39,462 nucleotides of DNA from W589 sp964611805 (lineage in GTDB: Bacteria > Chloroflexota > Dehalococcoidia > Dehalococcoidales > Fen-1064), in contig CAZTBG010000012.1 of assembly GCA_964611805.1 (NCBI GenBank), positions 1 through 39,462 on the forward strand, written 5' to 3'. Positions 9,116 to 18,434 of the stretch are shown one piece after another. Position 1 is the first letter of the stretch. Every line of letters begins with the position of its first letter. Made by a program: the position numbers and the translations under genes. The notes below the pieces were generated by a model, which worked only from the letters and a program-made list of their open reading frames with translations, was not told the origin of the DNA and ran no database searches.

Positions 9116-9257
9116 ACGATGATTTAATGCGCGGCTAGGAAGTCTGCCGCATGCGCGGATTCAGGTAATTTTTTTGGTATATCACCACTCATAAGTCTTG
9201 TTCCCGCCCACGAACACAGGTAAATGTGGTGATGAGATCAAAGATTGCGTCTTGTTC

Positions 9258-10412
9258 TTAAGGGCCAATTCTTGCAGTCCTCTTCAGGGCTTCCTCATAT
9301 AAGGATTGGTATTCCTGTACCATGCGGTCTTGGCTAAATTGGGCAAATATAATCTCCTGAGCCCGCCTGCCGATAGCCTGGGCCCAGTCTGGTCTATTTA
9401 AACATCTGATAACAGCATTAAATAGGGCTTGAGAGTCTTGGCAAGGAACCAAAAACCCGGTCTCATCTGGTTGCACTATCTCCCCATTCCCGCCCACGTC
9501 GGTCGCCACTACAGGTTTTCCTAGTGCCATTGCTTCCAGGATAGAATTAGAACATCCCTCCAGATCTGTGGAACACAGACATGCGACATCAAATGCTGAG
9601 AGAAAAGAGCCAATGTCTCGCTGATTACCGAAAAAGGTAACTTTGGAGGTTATACCAAGTTCTTGGGTGAGGTTCTCCAGATCTGACCGTGATGGACCAT
9701 CGCCCACAATGGCGAAACGGGCTTGGGGCATGACCTGGGATACCAGATGGGCCGCCTTGAGGAAGGTGGCGTGACCTTTGGCAGGGTGTAATCTGGCTAC
9801 GATACCCACTACTTTACCCCCGGGGGGTAGCTGCATATCAGCCTTAATCTGGCACACCCTTACTGGGTCAGGGGCTAGGCGGCTAAGATTGATGCCGTTG
9901 TGAATTACCCTAATACGAGATGGGTCAATGCCGCGAGCTAGTAGGTAAGATTTACCGGATTCGCTGTTAGGAACGACTAGGCTAGCTGAGCGAGTGAGAA
10001 AATCCTCTGCTCTTCGGTAGAAATTGTTGCCCAGAGAAGTGTTCTTTCTAAGTCCACAACGCTCTGTTACTATCTTCACTGGTGTGCGGGCTATCAGCGC
10101 GGCCAACAGACCAAAGAAAGTGGCCGGTGTCAGGAAAGGCTGGATTATATCTACTTTTTTACGTCGCAACATCCTAGAAAGTGGAAACAGTATGGAGAAA
10201 TCATACTTTCCCCTTCTGTTTAGTGAGATGAGCTCCGCGTTGGGTACTTCTTTCACCTCAGTTTCCAGAGGCCCCCCGGAGTAGAGGGAGACTACTACTG
10301 GTTTGAAATGAGCTTTGTCCATGCCCCGCACCAGCTCCAATAGTTGCTGTTCCGCACCGCCAATGCCCAGATAGTTTATGACGAACATAACTGTGATAGG
10401 GTGGTTTTTCAT
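9258..10412 (-). CDS. GT4 family glycosyltransferase
   Basis: This 384-aa GT-B enzyme carries the N-terminal glycine-rich segment NYLGIGGAEQQLLELV (residues 13-28), typical of GT4 enzymes acting on lipid-linked or large acceptors. Its C-terminal lobe has VVGIVARLHPAKGHATFLKAA near residue 205 and an intact E-x7-E motif (EGCSNSILE) near residue 295, followed by ALGKPVVATDVGGNGEIV. Start and stop overlap the upstream polymerase/ligase gene in TGATG form, so translation is probably coupled. It transfers an unidentified sugar in repeat-unit assembly. Confidence 0.92.
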   Translation of the reverse strand: MKNHPITVMFVINYLGIGGAEQQLLELVRGMDKAHFKPVVVSLYSGGPLETEVKEVPNAELISLNRRGKYDFSILFPLSRMLRRKKVDIIQPFLTPATFFGLLAALIARTPVKIVTERCGLRKNTSLGNNFYRRAEDFLTRSASLVVPNSESGKSYLLARGIDPSRIRVIHNGINLSRLAPDPVRVCQIKADMQLPPGGKVVGIVARLHPAKGHATFLKAAHLVSQVMPQARFAIVGDGPSRSDLENLTQELGITSKVTFFGNQRDIGSFLSAFDVACLCSTDLEGCSNSILEAMALGKPVVATDVGGNGEIVQPDETGFLVPCQDSQALFNAVIRCLNRPDWAQAIGRRAQEIIFAQFSQDRMVQEYQSLYEEALKRTARIGP

Positions 10413-11854
10413 CAGGATTCCTGTTTAATGGGACTTTGTCCAGATATGAGCAGCTTGGTGATGGCGATTGACAAGCCTCCTAATATCCAAAGCAAAAACA
10501 CGCTATCCATTACATTGTGAGTAGATGCACTCACGACGTAGGCAGCTAGAGCACCGATGCAACCCAGAGCAAGACTCTTAAGGAAAAGACTCGTGGCATA
10601 CCGGTAGGAGTCAAGGAAGTTGCGAAAGGTATTCACAAGCAGGCATAGAAAAGCTAGTAAGGCTGGAGTGCCGAAAGAAAGCCAGATACGGAGGAAATCA
10701 TTATGGACTTCAAGGTTTCCTAGGACACGGCCGGCTCCCTGCGTTTCCATATAGAGAGGATTTATTTCTGAAGCGTATTCCAAAGACGTTTCCTCAAATT
10801 GCCAGTAGCCAATCCCCAAAGTGGGATTATCTAGAGCAATGCTCACCCCTGCTTGCCAGAGGACCAGCCGGCCTGCGGCGCTTTGGTCATCAACGAATCC
10901 TTGAGAATACCGGGTATCGCGGACATCGGCATAGAGCAGGAAACTAATCGCCAGCAGCAGCATAGCCAGCAGCATTACAATTTTTATCCTACCCTTTAGC
11001 AAAAAGGCTATAGCTAGGGCACCAATTCCCAGGGCATAGATCCCCGAACGAGTATAGGTGAAATACAAAGCCAAGCCCATAGATATTATCAATATTCCTA
11101 AGAGCTTCCTCGAACGGGAGTCTACACCCTTCAATAAGAGTACTCCAAAAGCAGGGAGTAGAACTAAAGGTAATTGGTAACTGAAGTTTACCGGATTCTC
11201 AGTCAAGCCGACAACCCTTCCACCTGAGATTCCCCCTGAAACCACATAATAGACCGGAACATCCCACCCCCTAAAGTATGCGTGTTGCATTATGGCAAAT
11301 ATGGCCGATATAGAACAGGTGACCAAAGCTACTATGCTAAGAAACTTGATATCTCGTTCTCTATTGACGACAGCTGGTAAAAGTATGAGGATACTCAGCG
11401 CGCTAAAGCTTTGTCTGAGGTATTTCAAAGTGTTGCTTGTATCAGTATTTACAACGTTGGAAATAGCTGCAAGAGTGAAAAAAATAATAGCAGGGATTAG
11501 AATCCGTCGTGCACCGCTGCCAAGTTCTATCCCTCCCCTGTTCTTTAAAATTGGTATCAGAAGTAGGAGAGCCAATAACGTCCATAGAAAACGAATGCTT
11601 ACCTGCAGTTCTGCTGATAGGGAGAACATGTAACCACTGATCGTAAGCTGGCCGACGAGCAAGGCTGCTAAAGCCCAGACCGGCCGTTGGAATAGCAGAA
11701 CGAAGAGAACGACTTGGGTAGCCAATACTACAGAGATAGCTGTTGATAGTCCCAAACATACTTTCAATACTGCAGCTAAACCGATAAGGGCTGCAGCTCC
11801 AACGAGTAACCCTTGGTTCTCATACCACTTTTTGGGTCGGACAGTGGTTCTCAT
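10412..11854 (-). CDS. O-antigen polymerase/ligase family protein (Wzy/WaaL-like)
   Basis: This 480-aa integral membrane protein has about eleven or twelve hydrophobic segments and one large periplasmic loop around residues 305-375, the Wzy_C/O-antigen ligase (PF04932) topology. The TRSGIYALGIGALAIAF segment near residue 268 and NPTLGIGYWQFEE near residue 335 fit the family. It probably polymerises flipped repeat units, or joins finished chains to an acceptor; the two roles cannot be separated by sequence. It overlaps the methyltransferase upstream by one base and the GT4 downstream by the TGATG junction. Confidence 0.87.
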   Translation of the reverse strand: MRTTVRPKKWYENQGLLVGAAALIGLAAVLKVCLGLSTAISVVLATQVVLFVLLFQRPVWALAALLVGQLTISGYMFSLSAELQVSIRFLWTLLALLLLIPILKNRGGIELGSGARRILIPAIIFFTLAAISNVVNTDTSNTLKYLRQSFSALSILILLPAVVNRERDIKFLSIVALVTCSISAIFAIMQHAYFRGWDVPVYYVVSGGISGGRVVGLTENPVNFSYQLPLVLLPAFGVLLLKGVDSRSRKLLGILIISMGLALYFTYTRSGIYALGIGALAIAFLLKGRIKIVMLLAMLLLAISFLLYADVRDTRYSQGFVDDQSAAGRLVLWQAGVSIALDNPTLGIGYWQFEETSLEYASEINPLYMETQGAGRVLGNLEVHNDFLRIWLSFGTPALLAFLCLLVNTFRNFLDSYRYATSLFLKSLALGCIGALAAYVVSASTHNVMDSVFLLWILGGLSIAITKLLISGQSPIKQES

Positions 11855-12600
11855 TATCTTTCTTTTCCCCGTGCTTCTTCGGTATATGGTAACTTGTGGT
11901 AGACACCGATGAGCTGACTCCTAAACGGTCTCGTCCAGGGAACTAGCTGCATAATTCTACCGACTAGCAGGCCAGCAGCATAGGCAATCCTATTAAAGGT
12001 AAAATAGTCGTAGATTTGCTCGATGCTTACCAAAGTCTCCCTCTGGAAGCCTACTGATTTTAAAGTGTGATCTAGGCGTTTCCTGGTATTGCACCGATAA
12101 TAGGTTAGGAAGACGTCCTTTTCTTGAGCGCGTTGAGATGCTCCCTTGAATTTTTTATGCCAGCTGAGAGGGAGACAACGGGAAAGGAAGAATGCGGGAG
12201 ACATAACGCAAGGAGTTTTAAATATCAGAATACCTCCCTCTTTTAAAATGCGCCCGAATTCTGCAAATGCTTGCTTGGGCTGCTTGAGATGTTCAATTGC
12301 GTTATAGCAAATGATAACGTCGAAAGTGTCATCCGTTAGTGGTAGTCTTTGCAGGTCTCCCACTATATACCTGTCGATCTCTCTCTCCTCTGGCGCCTCG
12401 CTATCTAGGCCTATAAGCAGGCCTATTGTCTGCTGATGGGCGCGGAGTATCCAAGTCCCTTTACCACAACCCGCATCCAGTACCCTGACCCCTAAGCATA
12501 GATACTGGTTTAATGCTTCTTCTACAGGGGCGAAGACGGTCTGATCTGCTTTCGGATACAGCTTAGCCTTAATCCTTGTCTTGGTTTTAACGTCAAGCAT
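11854..12600 (-). CDS. Class I SAM-dependent methyltransferase
   Basis: I chose the ATG at 12598-12600, giving 248 aa, because it overlaps the preceding glycosyltransferase stop in the usual way; a longer in-frame reading to 12711 would lie wholly inside that gene. Motif I is VLDAGCGKGTW near residue 42, followed by an acidic residue in LIGLDSEAP, the post-motif FDVIICYNAIEHLKQPKQAF and a C-terminal FNRIAYAAGLLVGRIM segment. This is the Methyltransf_11/23 pattern common in O-antigen clusters. It probably methylates a sugar of the repeat unit or its terminal residue. Confidence 0.85.
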   Translation of the reverse strand: MLDVKTKTRIKAKLYPKADQTVFAPVEEALNQYLCLGVRVLDAGCGKGTWILRAHQQTIGLLIGLDSEAPEEREIDRYIVGDLQRLPLTDDTFDVIICYNAIEHLKQPKQAFAEFGRILKEGGILIFKTPCVMSPAFFLSRCLPLSWHKKFKGASQRAQEKDVFLTYYRCNTRKRLDHTLKSVGFQRETLVSIEQIYDYFTFNRIAYAAGLLVGRIMQLVPWTRPFRSQLIGVYHKLPYTEEARGKER

Positions 12601-13870
12601 TATCTGTGTCCTTCGGAGCTTTGTGAACTTCCTCAGAAGTAATCGTGTTGATCTGAGGTGTCTGTTTTGCCCTTCTAATCGAGGATCGTTGGGAAGTACA
12701 CAGTTGCTCAAAAATGTTTAAATATTCATATTTCTGTATTGCCCAGCGGTACTTCTGATAAGCAGCTAGGGCAGAGGTGATCAAGGCTGTTCTTCTTGCA
12801 GGGTCTCGATAGAGCTCTAGGATACAGATGGCTAAGTCCTTTTCGTTACCGGTTTCGAAGTACATAACCATATTATCGTCAAAGCAAGCCCTTATTGCCG
12901 GGAAATCACTGGATACGACCGGTGTTTTAAGGGCAATATACTCAAACAGTTTGTTCGGCACCATCGAGATGAGAATAGATATCACTCCAATATCGGCCTC
13001 TAAAATGTGGTTTGGTATACTTTCCATTGGTAAAAAGCCAGTGAAGTTCACGTATTCTTCTAGATGCAGGTCCTTCACGAGTTGTTCCAGATTAGGACGG
13101 TACTCCCCGTCACCGACCACCTCGACCTTCAGCCCGGGGATATGCGGTATAAGTAGTGGTACTGCTTCAATCAGGGTCTGTACTCCGTATTGCTCGAGTA
13201 AGCTACCGTGGGTAATTATCTGGAAATTGTTATGCCCACTTTCCTTTGGGAAACTTGTCTCGGGATTAAAAATCTCTTCATCGGGTACATTCAGGATTAT
13301 AGAAGTTTTAAAAGCGGGAATGCCCCATTCTTTGTAGTTGTCCTGAGTTATTTTGAAGTGCAGAATGACGTGATGAGCATAATGGAAGCTGGCCTTCTCT
13401 AAAAACCTGAGTAATCTGACTAATAAATGATTATAACTTATCTTAAATTTCTGCATGACGACTACGGGTGAGTGATCGAGGACATTTAGGGTTACTTTAG
13501 CACCTAGAAGTCTGGGGAGTACAGTACTGAAAACCAGAAATTCTGGCATAGAATTTACTTCAATCACCCTGTATCTTTTCCGTAAGTAAAGCTGGGTCAG
13601 TTTCAGAGATGCCAGAACCGGGAAAGTAATGTATTCAAATAAGTACCTCAGAGCGCCTGCCCGGTGGTGTTCTATTGGTAGGCGGTATAAATTCACCCCG
13701 TTGAGGACCTCGCGGCTTTTTTCGCCACGATTCCTCAGGCAGATGACATCGACCCCGTAACCGTGGGCAACCAAAGTCTCAGCGTCCCTCTTGGTTGGGG
13801 GCTTTTCAGGGTAATAAGCGTGGCGTATGATACACACTCTTCTCATGTCATTTAAAGGTTTCTTACCCAT
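12593..13870 (-). CDS. GT4 family glycosyltransferase
   Basis: The reading frame has ATG candidates at 13870 and 13846; I give 13870, which follows the stop of the preceding gene (13885) by 14 bp. The roughly 425-aa product starts with a short lead, then RRVCIIRHAYYPEKPP, a GT-B N-lobe of the WbuB/GT4_UGDG type. The C-lobe has IITHGSLLEQYGVQTLIEA and VEVVGDGEYR, and a donor motif of the form VPNKLFEYIALKTPVV, where only the second Glu of E-x7-E is kept, as is usual for that subgroup. About 45 residues after the canonical domain are hydrophilic and of no known function. The open frame continues upstream to the assembly gap, but that part does not look like coding sequence for this gene. Confidence 0.85.
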   Translation of the reverse strand: MGKKPLNDMRRVCIIRHAYYPEKPPTKRDAETLVAHGYGVDVICLRNRGEKSREVLNGVNLYRLPIEHHRAGALRYLFEYITFPVLASLKLTQLYLRKRYRVIEVNSMPEFLVFSTVLPRLLGAKVTLNVLDHSPVVVMQKFKISYNHLLVRLLRFLEKASFHYAHHVILHFKITQDNYKEWGIPAFKTSIILNVPDEEIFNPETSFPKESGHNNFQIITHGSLLEQYGVQTLIEAVPLLIPHIPGLKVEVVGDGEYRPNLEQLVKDLHLEEYVNFTGFLPMESIPNHILEADIGVISILISMVPNKLFEYIALKTPVVSSDFPAIRACFDDNMVMYFETGNEKDLAICILELYRDPARRTALITSALAAYQKYRWAIQKYEYLNIFEQLCTSQRSSIRRAKQTPQINTITSEEVHKAPKDTDNA

Positions 13871-13884
13871 AATAACCTGACTTT

Positions 13885-14591
13885 CTAGTTGCCTTGTTGT
13901 TGACTCTTCGGATGGGGTCGGAGCCACGACAAGAACGAGGGTCCTTTGCTGCATAGCACTTCTTGATATTGAGTTATTATTTTTTTTGCTATCTGGCTCA
14001 GTTCTAGATGTCNNNNNNNNNNNNNNNNNNNNNNNNNNNNNNNNNNNNNNNNNNNNNNNNNNNNNNNNNNNNNNNNNNNNNNNNNNNNNNNNNNNNNNNN
14101 NNNNNNNNNNNNTCCTGAGGTATGCCAAGTTCTTCTCTTGCCTGTTCCTTAGGCATTGGCTTGAACAGGTCAAAGTTGATGCCGCATGGGATGACCTCTG
14201 CCTTCTCAAACTTGAGTCTGTAATACATCTCTGGAGAGACCAGGAAAACCTTATCCACCAGTGGGGTGATGATGCGACAGGTGATAAATTGCCAGTTCCA
14301 GAACTCGGGTCCATGGTGTGTTAGAACAACAGGATAGAGGAATTGAGCACGGGCAATAATTCCAGAAAACACGTAGTGAGCGTGAATAAGGTCATATCTG
14401 TGAGTTAACAGTCGCCACCAGAGGCGAAAGATACCCCACAGGTAATTGAGCTTACTCTTCGCGCCATTGATGAAGAGAACATCAATCTCCACGCCCGCTT
14501 CTCTGAGAGACGTTACCTGTTCTTCGATGAAGATACCAAAGTATGGTCTATCTTTCGAGGGGTACATGTTTGTTAGTACTAAAACTTTCAT
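13885..14591 (-). CDS. GT4 glycosyltransferase interrupted by the assembly gap
   Basis: The first ~160 residues are present (MKVLVLTNMYPSKDRPYFGIF start, HYVFSGIIA and THHGPEFWNW, ending EQAREELGIPQ). The 100-N gap at 14013-14112 follows. Beyond it, in a different frame relative to the N count, the sequence reads ELSQIAKKIITQYQEVLCSK and stops at 13885-13887, which looks like the C-terminal helix of the same GT4 protein. The C-lobe with its donor-binding motif is therefore in the gap. GT4 proteins of this type are near 370-390 aa, so about 500 bp are probably missing and 100 N is a placeholder. Its ATG overlaps the upstream kinase-fusion gene's TGA. Confidence 0.75.
14013..14112. other. Assembly gap of exactly 100 N
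   Basis: One hundred unknown bases join two contigs. The round number is the convention for a gap of unknown length. Protein continuity on both sides (N-terminal and C-terminal pieces of one GT4 glycosyltransferase) supports correct order and orientation but implies the real gap is longer, by my estimate about 500 bp. Confidence 0.97.
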
Positions 14592-16378
14592 CTCACTCTT
14601 TCGCGTTGAGGATACAACTCATTAGAGTTTACGGGTAATAATTTGTTAAGGAGACTACCTATGATTGTCTTGTAGCTATCGTAATAGGAACTCAGAACTT
14701 CACCGATGATTTCATCGGTGGTGTCGCTGAATTCTCTATCTGTTCTTTTTAACCGCAGGTCATAGCGATGTTCCAGTGTAGTGTAGATTCCACGTTGCTG
14801 TTGCAGGTACTCAATATCAGTATTTTCGTCCTTACGTTGGGCGCAGGCTTCTTCAGGCAAATCGAGGAGATAGCATACGTCTGGCTTAGGTACGATTGCT
14901 AACATGAGTTTGATAGCAAGTCGATTGAGTCTATCCTTAGCGTTTAGAGATGATTCTATCTCGGCAACGGCATCGTAGACGTACCTGTCACAAATAACTA
15001 CTCGCCCTCGGAGCAAGGGTAGCTTGACATGGAAAAAGTAGGTTACTATCATATCGATGCTTACCAGATAGGACCAGAGAAAGCGAATAATCCCATTATG
15101 CAGTCGCTTTTTCCGGCCTGGGGCTCCGATTTTCCCTCCGTCTGCTTTTCGTTTGCTGCTGAGTATCCTCCCCAGAGTGCTGATAAACCTGATAAACCAG
15201 GAGTTACCGCAACGGCTCCAGTAGTATTTGGTTCTGAGGCCACACAGAGTCATTGCATCGGTCAGCGTACGCGCGTGTTTCGTCTTTCCTGAGCCGTCAG
15301 CACCACTTAAGGAAATCAGGAATCCGGACTGAAGGCGGATATGTAGCTTTAGTCCGATTCCCCAGATTAGTGTTTTGATTACCTCGGCGAATTTCTGTCT
15401 AAATCCGATGCGCCGATCGCGGAGTATCTTCCCGTAGTAGAGAAACTTGCTGAAGGTGAAGGAGACCACAAAAGGTAAAGAGACGGGAGTGCGTTGAGTG
15501 ATTCTCAGGTAGTAATGGTATATCATAGGGTGACCCTTTAGGGAGGTCTCCCAGCTTTGCAGGATTTGTTGGGGAATGTTTGTCTCTCCCCAGAGCGATT
15601 TCTCAATGTAGGCACAGACCAAGAGGCAGAAATGGAGACCGTCAAGCCAACCCCGCTGGAAGGCGACCCTTTCCAAATAGGTCCAATCAATCCTATTCTG
15701 TCGGTGGCATTCCCGAACTTTGACTATATCTGCCAGTCGGAATTTCTTATTTTCATAAAAGCTGTGAGCTACTGTGATTAGAATGATGTCTTCCGGTGAA
15801 GGGGCACGGACGGCTTCATCATCCGGAGCAATACGCGAATTCTGCCAGATTGGCTCCTCGTCGAGGAAGCATACATTCCAGCCTACCCAGGTATGAAGGT
15901 GGATGGCAGATACGCATTGCCCGTTGTGGAACTTCCGAAAGAGGTACTTGTGTGGCTCCTCGATATTCTTGAGCTCTATATATCCCAGTTCCTTCAAGAT
16001 CATGGTTGCGGTTCCCGCCTGGGCTTCGCTTACAAGCACATCAAGGTTGTCGCTCGTGTATGGAAAGGACGGGAATCTACCTGCGGACTTGATGAGAATG
16101 CAGGGGATGCCTGCTTCAGCCCACCGGTCACGGGCAATAACATACTCTGCTCTCAGGGAAGCGGAAACATTCTCTTGTTTCTGCCGGGCTGCTTGAAACT
16201 CGGCCGTTTCATAGAGCCCCTTCCAGCCGTTGTCATGGTTGAAGGCCAGCAGGGGATATTTATTCGTATCCCAGAATGCCATCAGGGCCGGGATGTCAAG
16301 GCCTTCCTCAGGTTTCGGTGAGAGACCATCGACTATCCTAGCAGCTACAGATGTAAGTCTTGATAAAGAGGTTTCCAT
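14588..16378 (-). CDS. Nucleotidyltransferase-like and thymidylate-kinase-like fusion protein
   Basis: This protein of about 596 aa has two domains. The N-terminal ~330 residues resemble the NTP_transf_5-type nucleotidyltransferase fold (LIKSAGRFPSFPYTSDNLDVLV near residue 97, then AIHLHTWVGW near 168). The C-terminal ~240 residues form a P-loop kinase related to dTMP kinase (Walker A GADGSGKT near residue 365, CDRYVYDA near 475, and KPDVCYLLDLPEEACAQRK near 513). I prefer the ATG at 16378, which has GGGG 8 nt upstream, over the one at 16384. Such fusions occur in surface-polysaccharide clusters, but their substrate is not known to me; activation or phosphorylation of a sugar or nucleotide is possible. 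It overlaps the next GT4 gene. Confidence 0.72.
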   Translation of the reverse strand: METSLSRLTSVAARIVDGLSPKPEEGLDIPALMAFWDTNKYPLLAFNHDNGWKGLYETAEFQAARQKQENVSASLRAEYVIARDRWAEAGIPCILIKSAGRFPSFPYTSDNLDVLVSEAQAGTATMILKELGYIELKNIEEPHKYLFRKFHNGQCVSAIHLHTWVGWNVCFLDEEPIWQNSRIAPDDEAVRAPSPEDIILITVAHSFYENKKFRLADIVKVRECHRQNRIDWTYLERVAFQRGWLDGLHFCLLVCAYIEKSLWGETNIPQQILQSWETSLKGHPMIYHYYLRITQRTPVSLPFVVSFTFSKFLYYGKILRDRRIGFRQKFAEVIKTLIWGIGLKLHIRLQSGFLISLSGADGSGKTKHARTLTDAMTLCGLRTKYYWSRCGNSWFIRFISTLGRILSSKRKADGGKIGAPGRKKRLHNGIIRFLWSYLVSIDMIVTYFFHVKLPLLRGRVVICDRYVYDAVAEIESSLNAKDRLNRLAIKLMLAIVPKPDVCYLLDLPEEACAQRKDENTDIEYLQQQRGIYTTLEHRYDLRLKRTDREFSDTTDEIIGEVLSSYYDSYKTIIGSLLNKLLPVNSNELYPQRERVR

Positions 16379-17439
16379 TACCATTTCCCCTTATCATCCA
16401 GCTCACTCTGTCCCAGAATATATCTTGCGATATTCTGCCACGAATAAGGGGTAACCATTTCACGGGTATTACAGCTGTTTGTGCACATGTTTTGGGCTAC
16501 TATCTCTGGCAGCTCCGAAGGCCCCTCGGCGTAAAAGAGACCATCGCCGTCCTCGAATGCTGCTGGTAAGTCGCCATAACGCAGTGTTACCACCGGCAGG
16601 TTGCAGGCCATGGCCTCCAGTACAGATAGCGGAGCACCGATGCACGCCTGTTCAGAGACTACGGGGAACACATAGCAGTCGGCCAGTTGGTATATTTCCT
16701 CGACATTTGGCAGGTACTGCTCAAAGATGGTAATACCCTGCTCTCGTAGTTCGGTTAGTAGTTGTTCGTCCTGGCCGGGGAATGAGCTGCTAACAAGGAT
16801 GACCTGAGCAGCCAGCTTTTGACAAATGTGGACCAGCGACTGAACATTCCTTTCCCTCTTCACGTGGCCCACATGCAGCACTGTGTACTTTCCGGGCTCA
16901 AGGCCATATTGGGTTCTCAGTTCAGCTTTTCTCTCCGGGGATACCGGGGTGAACTTGTCAAGGTCTACACCACTAGGGATAAGTTGAGCGTGGCATCCCA
17001 GGGCAATAAGTTGTTTCACTGCTCTCCTATGCTGGACAAATAACACATCTGGGGTGAGGAATCGGATAAGGCGTCGTGAGAGCCAGCCATAGTGGCGAGG
17101 CTGAAGAGAGACCATGACCACCCTGGCTCGGGGCTGATATAGCTTGAGCAACCGGCTACGTATAAAGCTGAACAGAGTTGCCGATGCTGACGGCACATAG
17201 CAAATTAAGCCGGGTTTATATGAGCGGAGCTCTTCCCATAATCTATAACTTAAGAAGAGCCTATTCACTCTAAGGGAAGCTATTTTGGAGCTATTAACTC
17301 TTCGTCCGGGAAGCACGGAAATGCCGTGCACCGGAATCTCCGAAGGCCAAGCCTGAAGGAGTGAGTGCGCGAAATTCTTAATCCCCTCATCCAACGGTGG
17401 GGACATATCCTCGGTGATAATGCAAGCTGACTGCTTCAT
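16378..17439 (-). CDS. GT4 family glycosyltransferase
   Basis: Start set at the ATG at 17437-17439, giving about 353 aa, because CAGGAAGT lies 8-9 nt upstream and the longer frame would overlap the epimerase gene. The N-lobe carries DEGIKNFAHSLLQAW; the C-lobe begins VLHVGHVKRERNVQSLVHI near residue 190. The donor region reads ACIGAPLSVLEAMACNLPVVTL, with the second Glu kept and the first replaced. It is a GT-B enzyme of the polysaccharide assembly line with unknown sugar specificity. Its stop overlaps the start of the kinase-fusion gene downstream. Confidence 0.86.
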   Translation of the reverse strand: MKQSACIITEDMSPPLDEGIKNFAHSLLQAWPSEIPVHGISVLPGRRVNSSKIASLRVNRLFLSYRLWEELRSYKPGLICYVPSASATLFSFIRSRLLKLYQPRARVVMVSLQPRHYGWLSRRLIRFLTPDVLFVQHRRAVKQLIALGCHAQLIPSGVDLDKFTPVSPERKAELRTQYGLEPGKYTVLHVGHVKRERNVQSLVHICQKLAAQVILVSSSFPGQDEQLLTELREQGITIFEQYLPNVEEIYQLADCYVFPVVSEQACIGAPLSVLEAMACNLPVVTLRYGDLPAAFEDGDGLFYAEGPSELPEIVAQNMCTNSCNTREMVTPYSWQNIARYILGQSELDDKGKW

Positions 17440-17456
17440 TGCGTTACTTCCTGCTT

Positions 17457-18434
17457 TCAGCGGGCGTAGCTTTCCTTTAGTTGTGATTCTAGGTACCATT
17501 CGACGAATAAAGGGATGCCCTGCTCTATCGCTATCTTGGGCTGATAGCCGAGGAGTGTTCGGGCTTTAGATATATCGGCGAACGTAACAGGCACTTCTCC
17601 GGGTTGTACTGGGAGATGCTTGATTGTAGCTTTCTTACCTAGAGACTCCTCGATTAGTTGAACGAGGTGGTTCAGCGGTATTGACCGTGAGTAACCCAGA
17701 TTGAAAATATCGAATCGGCACCCTTCATAAGTCAGGGCTTTCATTAGGCCATCCAGGAAGTCATTGATATAGGTGTGGTCTCTGGTTGATGACCCGTCGC
17801 CGAAGAGGTGAATCTCCTCTCCGGCGTGTATTTTTCGGGTAAACAGGGGAATAGCCATCTCTGGTCTCTGCCGCGGCCCATAAATATTAAACGGCCGTAT
17901 TATTACCACGGGTAATTCGTAAAGCTGGTGATAAGTGTAGCAAAATAGCTCGGCGGCCGCTTTCGAGGCGGCATAGGGAGACATCGGGGTAACAATTGGC
18001 TGCTCCTCTTTGAACGGTATCTGCGTACTGTTGCCGTACACCGATGAGGAGGAAGTAAATACGAACCTCTTTACTGAAGTTAGGCGACTTTCCTCTAGGA
18101 GGTTGACGGTGCCCTGTACGTTGACCTCCTCATAAAGTAGAGGTTTGTCAAGCGAAGGCCTTACTCCGGCCTTAGCTGCGAGGTGAATGACGCTATCGAA
18201 GGCGTATTTGGAAAAGAGACCGTGCAGTAAATCACGGTCTCTAACGTCACCCCGGATAAGTGCGAACCGTTCATTGGAACCGAACTGCTGGATGTTGTTC
18301 CATTTTACCCGTGGTTCGTAAGAGTCATCGAAGTTCTCCAATCCCACGACCCGGTAGTCGAGATTGGTTAGCCGCTCGACAAGGTTCGAGCCGATGAATC
18401 CAGCAGCCCCGGTGACCAACACTGTCTGGCTCAT
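17457..18434 (-). CDS. UDP-glucuronate 4-epimerase-like SDR
   Basis: This 325-aa extended short-chain dehydrogenase has the NAD-binding GAAGFIGS at residues 9-16, HLAAKAGVRPSL near 85, TSSSSVYGN near 126 and the catalytic YAASK near 153. NFDDSYEPRVK, YGPRQRPEMA and the C-terminal PGEVPVTFADISKA are characteristic of CapI/GAE-type UDP-glucuronate 4-epimerases rather than GalE or RfbB. The expected reaction is UDP-glucuronate to UDP-galacturonate, fed by the UDP-glucose dehydrogenase of the same locus. The ATG overlaps the Wzz-like gene's TGA by four bases. Substrate assignment is by family resemblance only. Confidence 0.82.
   Translation of the reverse strand: MSQTVLVTGAAGFIGSNLVERLTNLDYRVVGLENFDDSYEPRVKWNNIQQFGSNERFALIRGDVRDRDLLHGLFSKYAFDSVIHLAAKAGVRPSLDKPLLYEEVNVQGTVNLLEESRLTSVKRFVFTSSSSVYGNSTQIPFKEEQPIVTPMSPYAASKAAAELFCYTYHQLYELPVVIIRPFNIYGPRQRPEMAIPLFTRKIHAGEEIHLFGDGSSTRDHTYINDFLDGLMKALTYEGCRFDIFNLGYSRSIPLNHLVQLIEESLGKKATIKHLPVQPGEVPVTFADISKARTLLGYQPKIAIEQGIPLFVEWYLESQLKESYAR

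Noticed and set aside
14112..14314. Extension of the GT4 gene at 12593-13870 upstream through the N gap to 14314
   Set aside because: The continuity depends on the arbitrary N count, the residues between 13870 and the gap do not resemble a glycosyltransferase, and another frame there reads as the C-terminus of the preceding gene.
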